Counted from the stretch's first letter, positions 25,832 through 34,723 are shown. The stretch is 55,657 nucleotides of DNA from Synergistaceae bacterium (GCA_017449135.1 JAFSKE010000026.1:1-55657), one strand, 5' to 3'. Notes: a model not told the origin generated them from the sequence alone. Translations and numbers: made by a program.

Positions 25832-26629
25832 TTATTTTTCCGTGAGTTTTGCTTTGTCCCAGAATTTGTCAAGTTCATCAAGCGTGTAATCTGAAATATT
25901 TTTGCCTTCAGCTTGAGCGGATTTTTCCATAAATTCAAAACGTTTCTTAAATTTTTCGCAGACTTTATTTAACGCAGCATCGGGATCAACTTTTAATCTT
26001 CTTGCCAAGTTCACCGTCATAAACAAAACATCGCCTAATTCTTCCTCGATATGTTCGGGATTATTTTCGTTTGAAGCGTCTTTGAGTTCTTGAATTTCCT
26101 CATCGAGTTTATCAAATAAAGGTTTTGTTTCATTTTTAGGCCAGTCGAATCCGACATGAGCAACTTTGCCTTGAATCCTGTTTGCTTTCAACAATGGCGG
26201 GAGACCGTCGGGAATGCCTGATAAAATCGAAGTGCTTTCATGTTTTTCTTTGCGTTCCTGAGCTTTAATTTTTTCCCAGTTCCTTAAAACTTCGTCAGCG
26301 TCTTTAGCGTCAACATTTCCGAAAACGTGAGGGTGCCGGCGGATTAATTTATCGCAAATTGTCCGCACAACGTCTTGAATGTCAAAATAATTTTTTTCCT
26401 TCGCAAGTGAAGCAACAAAAACAACCTGCAACAATAAATCTCCGGCTTCTTCTTTAATTTCATCGATGTTATTTTTAGTTATGGCATCGGCGAGTTCGTA
26501 GGCTTCTTCTGTAATGGGAGTGCGTAAAGTTTCAAGCGTTTGTTTTCGATCCCATGGGCAGCCGTCGGGGGCTCTTAAACGTTCGATAATGTTTACGATT
26601 TCGTCAAAATAGTGTGAGTCAGATTTCAA
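25832..26629 (-). CDS. mazG: Nucleoside triphosphate pyrophosphohydrolase MazG
   Basis: House-cleaning NTP pyrophosphatase, 265 residues, the length of the two-domain E. coli type. Both MazG domains are visible: CPWDRKQTLETLRT with TEEAYELADAI and EEAGDLLLQVVF in the first half, and EEELGDVLFMTVNLAR in the second, with the acidic metal-binding residues conserved. It probably removes non-canonical or excess (d)NTPs. The start is TTG (26627-26629) with GAAGTGA upstream. A TTGACC/TATCAT pair (19-base spacing) between the small gene and mazG on the minus strand could be its promoter. Confidence 0.95.
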   Translation of the reverse strand: MKSDSHYFDEIVNIIERLRAPDGCPWDRKQTLETLRTPITEEAYELADAITKNNIDEIKEEAGDLLLQVVFVASLAKEKNYFDIQDVVRTICDKLIRRHPHVFGNVDAKDADEVLRNWEKIKAQERKEKHESTSILSGIPDGLPPLLKANRIQGKVAHVGFDWPKNETKPLFDKLDEEIQELKDASNENNPEHIEEELGDVLFMTVNLARRLKVDPDAALNKVCEKFKKRFEFMEKSAQAEGKNISDYTLDELDKFWDKAKLTEK

Positions 26630-26712
26630 AATTAATCACTTCTTCATTTATGATAAAATTAAATAGACGGAACAGGTCAACTAAAAATTAACAACAATTA
26701 AGTTATTATTTC

Positions 26713-26856
26713 TTAGCGGTGAAACCTATCCCAAATGAAAAAGAATAGGCGAACCAACGATAAAATAGTAGAGGCGATGTAACAAACCGTGCGAAGGATG
26801 TCTCGCCTCTGTTTCTTTTTGGGACGTTTGTGCTTCGTATTTTTCTTTGAAGACAC
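26713..26856 (-). CDS. Putative 47-residue basic, single-span membrane peptide
   Basis: A short frame from GTG (26854-26856) to TAA. It has an excellent GGGAGG ribosome site 8 bases upstream, a structured 78-base leader and an extended -10 box. The peptide starts with a very basic, hydrophilic stretch (SSKKNTKHKRPKKKQRR), followed by one hydrophobic helix (TVCYIASTILSLVRLFFFIW) and DRFHR. This layout resembles small membrane toxins of type I systems or small regulatory membrane peptides; no family is recognised. The coding sequence contains a perfect 8-bp inverted repeat that reads as a terminator on the other strand. Confidence 0.6.
   Translation of the reverse strand: MSSKKNTKHKRPKKKQRRDILRTVCYIASTILSLVRLFFFIWDRFHR
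26770..26820 (+). terminator. Plus-strand terminator inside the small gene (antisense RNA end?)
   Basis: AGAGGCGA (26770-26777) and TCGCCTCT (26803-26810) form a perfect 8-bp stem followed by GTTTCTTTTT on the plus strand only. There is no plus-strand gene before it, so it could end an antisense RNA to the 47-residue peptide. No strong plus-strand promoter was found in 26640-26760. Confidence 0.5.
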
Positions 26857-26946
26857 CTTTAACACCTCCCTTCCACAGGGCGGATTCTCCGTATAACAGC
26901 AAGCCCCTGACTACTCGCTCGGAACCCTTCCGTCAAAAATATTATA
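26857..26946 (-). promoter_or_regulatory. Extended -10 promoter and structured 5' leader of the 47-residue peptide gene
   Basis: Minus strand: TGATATAAT (an extended -10, core at 26941-26946), predicted start near 26934, then a 78-base leader. The leader holds a hairpin CGGAA-GGG-TTCCG at its 5' end and a second stem CAGGGGC / GCCCTG enclosing CGGA-GAA-TCCG, then the GGGAGG site. GACGGAA occurs inverted at both edges of this island (26666-26672 and 26928-26934). Confidence 0.55.
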
Positions 26947-26951
26947 TCAGT

Positions 26952-28154
26952 TTATTTCGGTGATTTTCTTCTGCTTTTCGGCAAAATATCCGGCGATGTT
27001 TCGTTCCATAAAGTATAAAATCCGTATTCGTCAATTTCATCTTGAGTCCCTAAGAAGTCTAAAACATTTTTCCCGATATTGTGTAATTTTGTAATCTGGG
27101 TTTTGCTCAGGCCTTCAAAATCTAAATCCATGCTCGCTAAAACTTTTTCGTCATTTCCTGCGTATGTAACTTCAGTACGTTTTTGTCCCGGTGCTATGAC
27201 ATATAACGGTGCTGTCGAAACTTTAGAAATTCTCGTAAATCCTTCATCATCTTTTACGACTTCAACGGCTAAAATGCAGTTTCTTTCTCTCGGCAGAGTT
27301 CTTTGAAACGAAACAAAATTCCCAAGCGACCACGCAACAACTTTTATATTTTTTATATCATTGCTGGCAATTTTAATTTCAACGGGCTGTAAAACATGCG
27401 GGTGAGTTCCGATTATTAAATCTGCTCCGTTGTTGAAAGAAATTTCGGCGGCTTTTTTCTGGTGAATGTTAGGCTTCAACTGATATTCATTTCCCCAATG
27501 GAAACACGCAATTATAATATCGGGACTTAATTTTTTCGCACGTTCCAAACTTATTTTCAAATCTTTTTCAGAAATTACATTTAAGTGAATGTCATTTGAT
27601 TTCGGCCATAAATTGCTCCCGTAAGAATGATTTATAAATGCTGCTTTAATTCCTTCATTCTCTAAAAGTATTGCGTCATTTGAAACAACATCATCAATTC
27701 CCAGTCCGACCCATTTTATGTCGGCAGAATTTAACGCTTCAACAGTCCGCCTCGCACCTCCGGCACCTCTGTCAAAAATGTGATTGTTAGCGAGTGTCAA
27801 TAAATCAATTTTCAAGTCATCGCTCAAAACGTCAATTAAAGAATCCGGAGTGTTAAATAACGGATAGCCTGAATATTTTAATTTTTTTCCTGTGCCTGAA
27901 AAAGTTGTTTCGAGATTTCCGACTAAAAACGAATCTTCAAGCAATTTTTTAACACGTCTGAATTGCGGTGAAAAATCGTAAGTGCCTTTGAGTGTTTTGT
28001 CTTTGCCTTTGTAAATCGCTGCATCAAGCTGCTGTTGATGAGTCATAATGTCGCCAATGAATAAAAATCTTGCTCGTGTTTCGGCAGCGGCTGAAAAAGT
28101 TTCGCAGAGTAATAAAAACATAATTGAGAATAAAAAAATATTATTTCTTTTCAC
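26952..28154 (-). CDS. CapA-family (PgsA-type) metallophosphoesterase-like protein
   Basis: 400 residues, with a signal peptide (FLFSIMFLLLCETFSAAA). FIGDIMTHQQQLDAAI, VGNLETTFSG, LANNHIFDRG, CFHWGNEY and GTHPHVLQPVE are the conserved metal-binding motifs of the CapA fold, related to calcineurin-like phosphoesterases. In Bacillus, CapA/PgsA belongs to poly-gamma-glutamate synthesis, but no capB/C genes are here, so a cell-envelope phosphoesterase role is at least as likely. The promoter of the small downstream gene lies at its stop codon. Divergent from mntA. Confidence 0.88.
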   Translation of the reverse strand: MKRNNIFLFSIMFLLLCETFSAAAETRARFLFIGDIMTHQQQLDAAIYKGKDKTLKGTYDFSPQFRRVKKLLEDSFLVGNLETTFSGTGKKLKYSGYPLFNTPDSLIDVLSDDLKIDLLTLANNHIFDRGAGGARRTVEALNSADIKWVGLGIDDVVSNDAILLENEGIKAAFINHSYGSNLWPKSNDIHLNVISEKDLKISLERAKKLSPDIIIACFHWGNEYQLKPNIHQKKAAEISFNNGADLIIGTHPHVLQPVEIKIASNDIKNIKVVAWSLGNFVSFQRTLPRERNCILAVEVVKDDEGFTRISKVSTAPLYVIAPGQKRTEVTYAGNDEKVLASMDLDFEGLSKTQITKLHNIGKNVLDFLGTQDEIDEYGFYTLWNETSPDILPKSRRKSPK

Positions 28155-28221
28155 GATAAATTAACCTCACAAAAAAATTTAATTTATATTAACATGATAG
28201 AAAATAAAAAATAAGGAGTGA

Positions 28222-28524
28222 ATGAAAATAATTTTAACGATAGACGAAATAAAATCCGCAGTAATTCCAATCGCAGAAACATACGGTGTTAAGAAGGTAA
28301 ATTTATTCGGTTCTTACGCAAGAGGTGAAGCGAATAATTCAAGCGATGTTGATATTTTAATCGACAAGGGAAAACTTCACGGACTGATTCAATATTTTTC
28401 GTTTGCTCATGAATTGGAGGATAAGTTAGGCTGTCATGTTGATGTTGTTACTGAAGGAATCCAAGATAAAAATTTTCTTGATGAAATAAAAAACGAAGGA
28501 ATTTTATTGTATAAAAATGAATGA
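28222..28524 (+). CDS. mntA: MntA-type minimal nucleotidyltransferase antitoxin
   Basis: Minimal nucleotidyltransferase, 100 residues. The active-site signature GSYARGEANNSSDVDILID (GSxARGxxxxxSDxDxxx) is intact. In characterised HEPN-MNT pairs the MNT protein neutralises its HEPN partner by adding AMP to it (type VII system). It has AAGGAG upstream and overlaps the HEPN gene by 8 bases, which supports a matched pair. Divergent from capA over 67 bases that contain AT-rich promoter-like sequence. Confidence 0.92.
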   Translation: MKIILTIDEIKSAVIPIAETYGVKKVNLFGSYARGEANNSSDVDILIDKGKLHGLIQYFSFAHELEDKLGCHVDVVTEGIQDKNFLDEIKNEGILLYKNE

Positions 28525-28858
28525 TAAAGATCGTGCGTTAATTAAAAGAATGATAGGTTATTGCGATGATATTTACGATTTGCTTGAAAAATTTGATTAC
28601 AGTTTTCAGAAATATTTAACGAAAATTGAATTTCAATATTCATGCGGAATGTGTTTAATTCAAATTGGAGAACTTGCAGGAAAAATATCGGACGAAACCG
28701 TTAAAGCCAATCCTCAAATAGCATGGAGAGCTATTAAAGCTATGAGAAACATTCATGCTCATGATTACGGTAATGTTGATCATTCGATTGTTTGGGATTC
28801 GATTGAAAATGATGTCCCGGATTTAAGGCAAAAACTCTTAAAACTTTTGAACGCATAA
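28517..28858 (+). CDS. hepT: HepT-like HEPN toxin (DUF86)
   Basis: HEPN-domain ribonuclease toxin of the HepT/DUF86 family, 113 residues, all helical. The catalytic RxxxxH motif is present as MRNIHAHDYG, followed by the Tyr that the MNT partner AMPylates in studied systems. CLIQIGELAGKIS and PQIAWRAIKAMRNI are typical family segments. It is translated with mntA by an 8-base overlap. This is the second toxin-antitoxin pair in the window. Confidence 0.92.
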   Translation: MNDKDRALIKRMIGYCDDIYDLLEKFDYSFQKYLTKIEFQYSCGMCLIQIGELAGKISDETVKANPQIAWRAIKAMRNIHAHDYGNVDHSIVWDSIENDVPDLRQKLLKLLNA

Positions 28859-28864
28859 TTATTA

Positions 28865-28870
28865 TATAAT
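28865..28870 (+). promoter_or_regulatory. -10 box for prmA operon
   Basis: TATAAT in the 50-base gap after hepT, 39 bases before the prmA ATG, with AAAGAGGA as ribosome site. No clear -35 box seen. Confidence 0.4.
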
Positions 28871-28908
28871 TTCAATCATAAATTCATTATTAAAGAGGAA
28901 TTTTTTAC

Positions 28909-29832
28909 ATGGACGAACTTGAAAGCTATTTGAAAACAAAAAAGGAAAAAGATTATTACTGGTGGACAATAGAATACAGCACTAAAAACAAACCGGAAAG
29001 CGAAGAAATTTTAAGCACCGTTGCGACACTTTCGGATTGTATAGGCTCATATATTTTCACGGAGAATAACAGCAACAAATTATTTTTGCGTGCAGATTAC
29101 GACAGTTCAGAAGGAATTGACGAATTACTTTATAAAGTTGAACATATCTTAAAAGACCCGAATTTTAGAAATGTCGATTTAACACGCTGCTACAAAACTT
29201 CAAACCAGCCTTGGGAAAAACAACATTATGACGCATTCCCGCCTCTTGCTGTCGGAAAATCTTTAATGGTTATGGCTCCCTGGCATGAAAAAGAAGTTAT
29301 CCCCGCCGATCGTACACCGATTTATATTTATCCTGCGAGTGCATTCGGAACGGGTTATCATGAAAGCACACAGATCGCTTTATCACTTCTCGAAGATGCA
29401 GTTAAAGACGGCGACACGATTTTAGATGTTGGAACGGGAACGGGGATTTTATTTATTGCTGCGTTGAAATTGGGAGCTGATAAGGCAATCGCAAGAGACA
29501 TTGACCCTTCAACTCTTGAAGAAGCTAAAAGAAATATGAATCTTAACGGAATTAATCCTAAAGTCTGCGAATTATCCGAAGGCGATTTATTAAAAGGTTT
29601 CAAAGGACAAGTTAATATTTTGACGGCGAATATTTTGTTAAATCCTAACGTTTCAATGCTTCCTGATGTCAGGGGAGTGTTAAAGCCTAAAGGTTTTGCG
29701 ATTTTTTCGGGAATGACAAATGTTGAAAGCCATACGTTTTTATCAGTGTTAAATTCTTCGTCAATGCTCGTTGAACGTGAAATGCGAATAGGAGATTGGT
29801 GGGGTTGCAGAGCCATCAAAGCATGGGGATAA
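28909..29832 (+). CDS. prmA: Ribosomal protein L11 methyltransferase
   Basis: SAM-dependent methyltransferase that trimethylates ribosomal protein L11. 307 residues, normal length. After an N-terminal substrate-recognition domain come AFGTGYHESTQ (binding loop), motif I LDVGTGTGILFIAALKLGAD, RDIDPSTLEEAKRNMNLNG and the catalytic region LTANILLNP. The 3' end overlaps mtaB by 10 bases and the gene heads a compact three-gene operon. Confidence 0.95.
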   Translation: MDELESYLKTKKEKDYYWWTIEYSTKNKPESEEILSTVATLSDCIGSYIFTENNSNKLFLRADYDSSEGIDELLYKVEHILKDPNFRNVDLTRCYKTSNQPWEKQHYDAFPPLAVGKSLMVMAPWHEKEVIPADRTPIYIYPASAFGTGYHESTQIALSLLEDAVKDGDTILDVGTGTGILFIAALKLGADKAIARDIDPSTLEEAKRNMNLNGINPKVCELSEGDLLKGFKGQVNILTANILLNPNVSMLPDVRGVLKPKGFAIFSGMTNVESHTFLSVLNSSSMLVEREMRIGDWWGCRAIKAWG

Positions 29833-31115
29833 AAATCTTCGTTCATGTTTTCGGCTGCCGTTCAAATTTGTGTGAAGGCGAATATATCGCTGGAGCATTA
29901 AAATCAAACGGAGCTGAAATAACCGAAAATATAAATGACGATTTCAATGCCGCAGTAATAATTTCGTGTTCAGTAACTCAGGAAGCAGGAAAAAAATGCA
30001 GGCAGTTAGTTAAACGTGTCAGAAAAATTTTAGGCTCTGAAGGAATTTTGGCGGTCTGCGGGTGCTGGTCTCAAAGTCTTGACTCGAACATGGCCGAAGA
30101 TTTAGGGATTAATATTTTGTCGGGAAGCAAAGGAAAAAATATTTTGCCTGATATTTTGTTGAACGCAATCAAAAATCACGACACAAAATTTCAGGATTTA
30201 AGAGAAAAAAATATATTTGACGTTTCCGAATGGGAAGAACTCGAAATAACTCAACCCGTTATGCACTCAAGAGCTTTTATCAAAATTCAAGACGGCTGCG
30301 ATCATTTCTGCACTTATTGCATAATTCCGTTTTTGAGGGGACGGCCGGTCAGCAGACCTGTTGAAAATATAATTTCCGAAATTAAACGCTTAATTGACAA
30401 TGGCTGCAAAGAAATTATTTTCACGGGGATTCATTTAGGGATTTACGGGCGTGATATAAATTCCTCGCTGGCTGACTTAATAAAATCCGTCTCAAAAATT
30501 AAATCGTTAAAACGTTTAAGGCTTGGCTCCCTTGAACCTTTCTGCCTTGACGAAAATTTAATTAATGCTTTGAGTGATTGCGAAATGTTCTGTCATCATT
30601 TACATTTACCCTTACAAAGCGGAGATGACGAAATTTTATCTTCAATGCGGCGAGGCTACAAGGCAAAGGAATTTTTGAACGTCTGCTATAATGCTCGAAA
30701 AAAAATCTCTGACAGGATTCACATCTCAAGCGATATTTTAGTCGGCTTTCCAAACGAGAGCGAAAATGCTTTCAACAATACACTAAAAATCATGCGGGAA
30801 GCAAATTTGGGGCGTGTTCATGTTTTCCCGTATTCAGTCAGAAATGGAACTTTGGCGGCAAAAATGGAAAATCAAATTCCACACGAAACTAAAATCTTCA
30901 GAACTTCCGAAGCAATTAAACTCGGCCATGAATTATATGAAAATTACGCAAAAAGTTTTGTTAATCATGACGTTGAAATCTTAATCGAAAAAAATAACAA
31001 AGGACACACGAGAAATTATATAGATGCTTATTGTGAAGGAAATGAAAACGAAATTATAAAAGCTAAGGCGGTTAAATATGTCGATAACGGACTTGAATGT
31101 TTGCGTCGGAATTGA
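29823..31115 (+). CDS. mtaB: tRNA methylthiotransferase, MtaB type
   Basis: Radical SAM enzyme that adds a methylthio group to t6A37 of tRNA. The N-terminal MTTase domain has the cluster cysteines GCRSN, SCSVTQ and CGCW; the radical SAM motif is CDHFCTYC; a C-terminal TRAM-like region follows. Start ATG at 29823 (430 residues) gives the standard N-terminus IKIFVHVFGCRSN; a TTG at 29796 would add nine residues that belong to the overlapping prmA frame. The overlap with the next gene is 38 bases. MtaB is preferred over MiaB because of the GCRSN/CSVT pattern. Confidence 0.93.
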   Translation: MGIKIFVHVFGCRSNLCEGEYIAGALKSNGAEITENINDDFNAAVIISCSVTQEAGKKCRQLVKRVRKILGSEGILAVCGCWSQSLDSNMAEDLGINILSGSKGKNILPDILLNAIKNHDTKFQDLREKNIFDVSEWEELEITQPVMHSRAFIKIQDGCDHFCTYCIIPFLRGRPVSRPVENIISEIKRLIDNGCKEIIFTGIHLGIYGRDINSSLADLIKSVSKIKSLKRLRLGSLEPFCLDENLINALSDCEMFCHHLHLPLQSGDDEILSSMRRGYKAKEFLNVCYNARKKISDRIHISSDILVGFPNESENAFNNTLKIMREANLGRVHVFPYSVRNGTLAAKMENQIPHETKIFRTSEAIKLGHELYENYAKSFVNHDVEILIEKNNKGHTRNYIDAYCEGNENEIIKAKAVKYVDNGLECLRRN

Positions 31116-32076
31116 TTACGGCTCAAAGACTTCAAAAATATCATACGATTCTGAAATAATTTCTGTCAATGAAAATTTTGATGCCTTAGAATTGCGTGAA
31201 GAAGCTGAAATTTATTTCGATGAACCTGTGTTTTCATGCGTCATTGCGATTCCCGAAAATTTCACATATAAACAAAAAGACGATACTATATTTCTCTCTA
31301 AAAAATCGGGTTTCAAAAACGTTAATATAATCTCTAAGAACGAAGCAATAAATTTATATTTCAATAATTTTAATTACAACGGGAAAATTTTAATTTATGA
31401 TTTCGGTGCATCGAAAAGCGATATTTTAATTTTTAATGACGGCGAAATTTTAGGCAGTGAAATTATTGATGATGTTTCTGGAAATGAATTTGATAAAGTT
31501 TTTGCATCATGGCTAAGTGAAAGATTTACGCTGAATTTAATCGACAAAAAAATTCTCATTGACAAAGCCGAACAGATAAAAATTTCACTCTCTGATAATG
31601 AATATGTTTTGTGGCGGGACGTTAAAATTCTGCGTGAAGATTTTGAGAGATTAATTTATTTCACAATAAAACGTGCTTCACATGTTCTGCAAAAATTTAT
31701 GAGAATCTATAAGCCTGACAACTTTATATTAACGGGAGGCTGTGCAAAAATTCCGATTGTGCAAAGAGTTTTGAGGGAGTTTACAAAATTTTCGCCTGAA
31801 ATAATCGACAACATAATCGCTAAAGGTGCCTCGATAAAGGCCGCCGAAATTTCAAATTTAAGCGATAAAAACAAAAATCCCGAACGTTTGAACTTAAATT
31901 CAAAAATTCGGGAACTTAGAGGAAAATTGATTGAAATCGAAGATTCTTTGACACGGAAACAAAAAGACAAGTTATATTTAATCTTCAAACAGGCTGAAAA
32001 TATTTCCGTAAGCGATCCCGAAGTCTTAGTCTTAATCGAAAACTTAATCAGCGAAATTAAAGACTCTGCGAAATAA
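31078..32076 (+). CDS. Hsp70-like ATPase lacking a substrate-binding domain
   Basis: 332 residues with an actin/Hsp70-type ATPase fold: phosphate 1 VGIDYGSKTSKISY, phosphate 2 LIYDFGASKSDILIF, adenosine motif FILTGGCAKIPIVQRVL. The fold is compressed compared with DnaK (about 270 against 380 residues), and instead of the peptide-binding domain there is a short helical, highly charged tail. It resembles the Hsp70 relatives found beside tRNA- or cell-division genes. ATG 31078, preceded by AAGGCGG, lies 38 bases inside mtaB. Its end overlaps the convergent CCA gene by 20 bases. Role unknown. Confidence 0.75.
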   Translation: MSITDLNVCVGIDYGSKTSKISYDSEIISVNENFDALELREEAEIYFDEPVFSCVIAIPENFTYKQKDDTIFLSKKSGFKNVNIISKNEAINLYFNNFNYNGKILIYDFGASKSDILIFNDGEILGSEIIDDVSGNEFDKVFASWLSERFTLNLIDKKILIDKAEQIKISLSDNEYVLWRDVKILREDFERLIYFTIKRASHVLQKFMRIYKPDNFILTGGCAKIPIVQRVLREFTKFSPEIIDNIIAKGASIKAAEISNLSDKNKNPERLNLNSKIRELRGKLIEIEDSLTRKQKDKLYLIFKQAENISVSDPEVLVLIENLISEIKDSAK

Positions 32077-34699
32077 AATCTGCTTCCTCATCGGGAGTCT
32101 TTATTTGACCGTCAATAATTGCTAATTTTATTTCGTTCAATTTGTCGCCGATCTGTTTTCCCTTGAAGCCCATAGCCTGCAAATCTTTTCCCGTCAAAGT
32201 TCCTTTTACGTTTGTCCAGACTTCGAGATGTTCAATTATTAAGCGTCTTGTGTCGGGAGTCTTTAAGCATGTCAGCCAATAAACCAAAGGCACTGCACCA
32301 TAATCCTTGAAAAATAAATATATATCGGAATTTTTCAGCGTCTTATAATTCGAGCAGAATTTTTCAACGTTAGGCCATTGCTGAAAACATTTTGTTAATT
32401 GCTCTCGTTCGTTTGGGCTTAAATTCATTCTGTCCATCGCTGAAAACTTAATTTCATATTTCGACTCCGTAAACACTATCGCCATTTTTATAATCCATTC
32501 CATACCCTTAAAATCGACTGCGTGTTTTCTAATCTGCGGCATAAAATGTTCAAGAATATGAAGTTTCTGATTAACACTTTCAGGGGTTACGTTCATTCCT
32601 GGAAATAATGAAGCCCACACGCCTAATTCTGACATTCTTGTTACAATTTTTCTAAAACATGCTTCCTTTGAAATTAATTCAAGTTCTGCCCTCACTCTCG
32701 CAGTTGAAAGACATTCAAGCAATCCCCCGCGCACGGCACTTTTCAATAATCTTAAAGTATTATCTTCAAATGTCATGTTTAATCTTTGCTCAAGCCTAAT
32801 CCCCCGCAAAACTCTTGAAGGATCTTCAACGAAACTTAAATTATGCAAAATCTTTAATAATTTATCCTTGAGATCTGCACGTCCTCCGAAATTATCCGTC
32901 AATGTTCCCCAATCGTCCTCGCTCAAAGAAATTGACATCGCATTTACGGTAAAATCCCTTCGTCCTAAATCCTGCCTTAATGAACTGTTTTGTACAACGG
33001 GAGTCGCAGCTGCATATTCGTAAAATTCTCTTCTTGCTGTTGCAACGTCAACTTTCTCACCGTCAGGAAATGTTATCGTCCCTGTTTTGTATCTTCCGTG
33101 AAGTGTTGCACGACAGCCGGGTTCATTCCATGACGAAACTAATTCTTCAGCGTCCCCCTCGACAGAAATATCAATATCCATGTTGTGAACTCCCATTAAA
33201 ATATCTCTGACAGTTCCGCCGACTAAATAAGCCTTCATTTTTAATTCATTCGCTTTAGCTCCGACACGACGCAATAATGAAAGTGTTTTGAGGCTGAAAG
33301 AATTTTCCATTAAGTGAGAAACATTTTCGACCCATAAAAACCCCGTTGAGTCCCTCGAATTATCTTCGCCCGAAAATTGCCCCGAATGATATAAAGCCTT
33401 CAACAAATCCGCTCGTGAAAGTGTCCCGACTAATTTTCCGTTTTCGTCAAGAACAGGCATTTTTTCAAATCCGTATGTCGCCATCATTCTATGAGCTTCG
33501 TCAATCGATGCTTGAGACGAGAGACTGATAATTCCCTGAGTCATGAAATCAGAAATTTTTGCTCTGTCCAATCCGTGAAGATGTGCTTTATCTAAATCAC
33601 GCCGTGTCATCATTCCCACGACTTCACCTTCAGAATTTGCAACGGGAAGGGATTTTATTCCGAACCTTAACATAGTTCTGTAACCTTCTTCGACTTTTGC
33701 ATCAGGGTTTACGGCGATTACGGGAGACGACATAATGTCCGAAATTTTCATTAAGGGAGTTATGGATTTATGAAGTCTGTTTTCGATTTCGTCGAGTAAT
33801 TTTACAACCTCTCTGTCATCTGAAGGGTTAGTCAACGGTATTGTTGCACTTCCGGCTTGAAAATGTCCGCTCCCTCCGTAAGGTGCTAAAAATTCCTTGA
33901 CGTTCAAAACATTTTCAACACTGCGGGCAATGATGTTAATTTTTTTACCGCCGTTATTGACAACTGCAATCGTAACATGAGAGTCGCAATACTCTTTTAA
34001 TTTATTCACGAATATTGCAAGGCCTTGAACATATTGCTCGGTTTCTGCCCATGTCAAATAAACTTTTGCACCGTTAATATATTTTTCTCTGGCATTTTCA
34101 GCAAGATTGTCAAGCAATTTTCTATCGTCCTGTGAAATATCGCTTTCAACCTGCGATAAAATTCCTGACAAATCCGCTCCCAATTCCCTTAAATAACTTA
34201 TTGCCGCAATATCTCTTTCAGTCGTTGTCTCATAAGTTAATGCTCCTGTGTCGTCATAAATTCCGAGTGCGAATAACGTTGCTTCTTCGGGAGTGATTTC
34301 CTTACGTTCATTTAATAAATGTTCAACGATTAAAGTTGTCAACGCTCCTATAGGTTCATAAATTAATTCTTCGGCTGGAATGTCATCAAGAGTCGGCGGG
34401 TGATGATCGTAAACATGAACGGCGACATCTTGACGGCCTGCAAGAGCTGCGAATGTTCCGATTCTCTGACGTGAGCGGGTATCAACGACAATCATTAACG
34501 TAACTTCATCGAGAGGAATTTTTTTAGGCTTCAAAATTTTTGTAGTCCAAAGACGACCTTTGCGAGATAAAAAATCCCGGACTTTTCTGCTCATTGAACC
34601 GGGCGGACAGATTACGGCATCAGGATATAATTTTTGAATCGCTATCATGCTTGCGAGCGAATCAAAATCTGTGTTCAAATGGCTTGTAATTAAGTGCAT
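32057..34699 (-). CDS. DHH phosphoesterase - CBS pair - CCA tRNA nucleotidyltransferase fusion
   Basis: 880-residue fusion. Part 1 (about 1-310): DHH/DHHA1 phosphoesterase like nano-RNase/RecJ (HLNTDFDSLASMIA, VDTRSRQR, HVYDHHP, GGSGHFQAG). Part 2 (315-435): two CBS domains, probably nucleotide-sensing. Part 3 (about 460-880): class II poly(A) polymerase/CCA-adding domain with VGGTVRDILMG, DIDISVEGDA, RRDFTVNAM and the RNA-binding helices. This fusion is known from several bacterial phyla, and the last domain should add or repair tRNA CCA ends. It is the only CCA enzyme in view. Convergent with the Hsp70-like gene. Confidence 0.93.
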   Translation of the reverse strand: MHLITSHLNTDFDSLASMIAIQKLYPDAVICPPGSMSRKVRDFLSRKGRLWTTKILKPKKIPLDEVTLMIVVDTRSRQRIGTFAALAGRQDVAVHVYDHHPPTLDDIPAEELIYEPIGALTTLIVEHLLNERKEITPEEATLFALGIYDDTGALTYETTTERDIAAISYLRELGADLSGILSQVESDISQDDRKLLDNLAENAREKYINGAKVYLTWAETEQYVQGLAIFVNKLKEYCDSHVTIAVVNNGGKKINIIARSVENVLNVKEFLAPYGGSGHFQAGSATIPLTNPSDDREVVKLLDEIENRLHKSITPLMKISDIMSSPVIAVNPDAKVEEGYRTMLRFGIKSLPVANSEGEVVGMMTRRDLDKAHLHGLDRAKISDFMTQGIISLSSQASIDEAHRMMATYGFEKMPVLDENGKLVGTLSRADLLKALYHSGQFSGEDNSRDSTGFLWVENVSHLMENSFSLKTLSLLRRVGAKANELKMKAYLVGGTVRDILMGVHNMDIDISVEGDAEELVSSWNEPGCRATLHGRYKTGTITFPDGEKVDVATARREFYEYAAATPVVQNSSLRQDLGRRDFTVNAMSISLSEDDWGTLTDNFGGRADLKDKLLKILHNLSFVEDPSRVLRGIRLEQRLNMTFEDNTLRLLKSAVRGGLLECLSTARVRAELELISKEACFRKIVTRMSELGVWASLFPGMNVTPESVNQKLHILEHFMPQIRKHAVDFKGMEWIIKMAIVFTESKYEIKFSAMDRMNLSPNEREQLTKCFQQWPNVEKFCSNYKTLKNSDIYLFFKDYGAVPLVYWLTCLKTPDTRRLIIEHLEVWTNVKGTLTGKDLQAMGFKGKQIGDKLNEIKLAIIDGQIKTPDEEADFISQSL

Positions 34700-34723
34700 G
34701 GTTTTATTTCTCTCTCTTAAAAT

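Noticed and set aside
26641-26951. SRP RNA, 6S RNA or tmRNA in the mazG-capA gap
   Set aside because: Hairpins and GGAA-like loops drew attention, but the conserved SRP tetraloop arms, a tmRNA tRNA-like end and the 6S open bubble were not found; the peptide gene explains the minus-strand signals better.
29358-29846. 162-residue minus-strand frame opposite prmA
   Set aside because: Mirrors the conserved SAM-binding core of prmA; no independent support.
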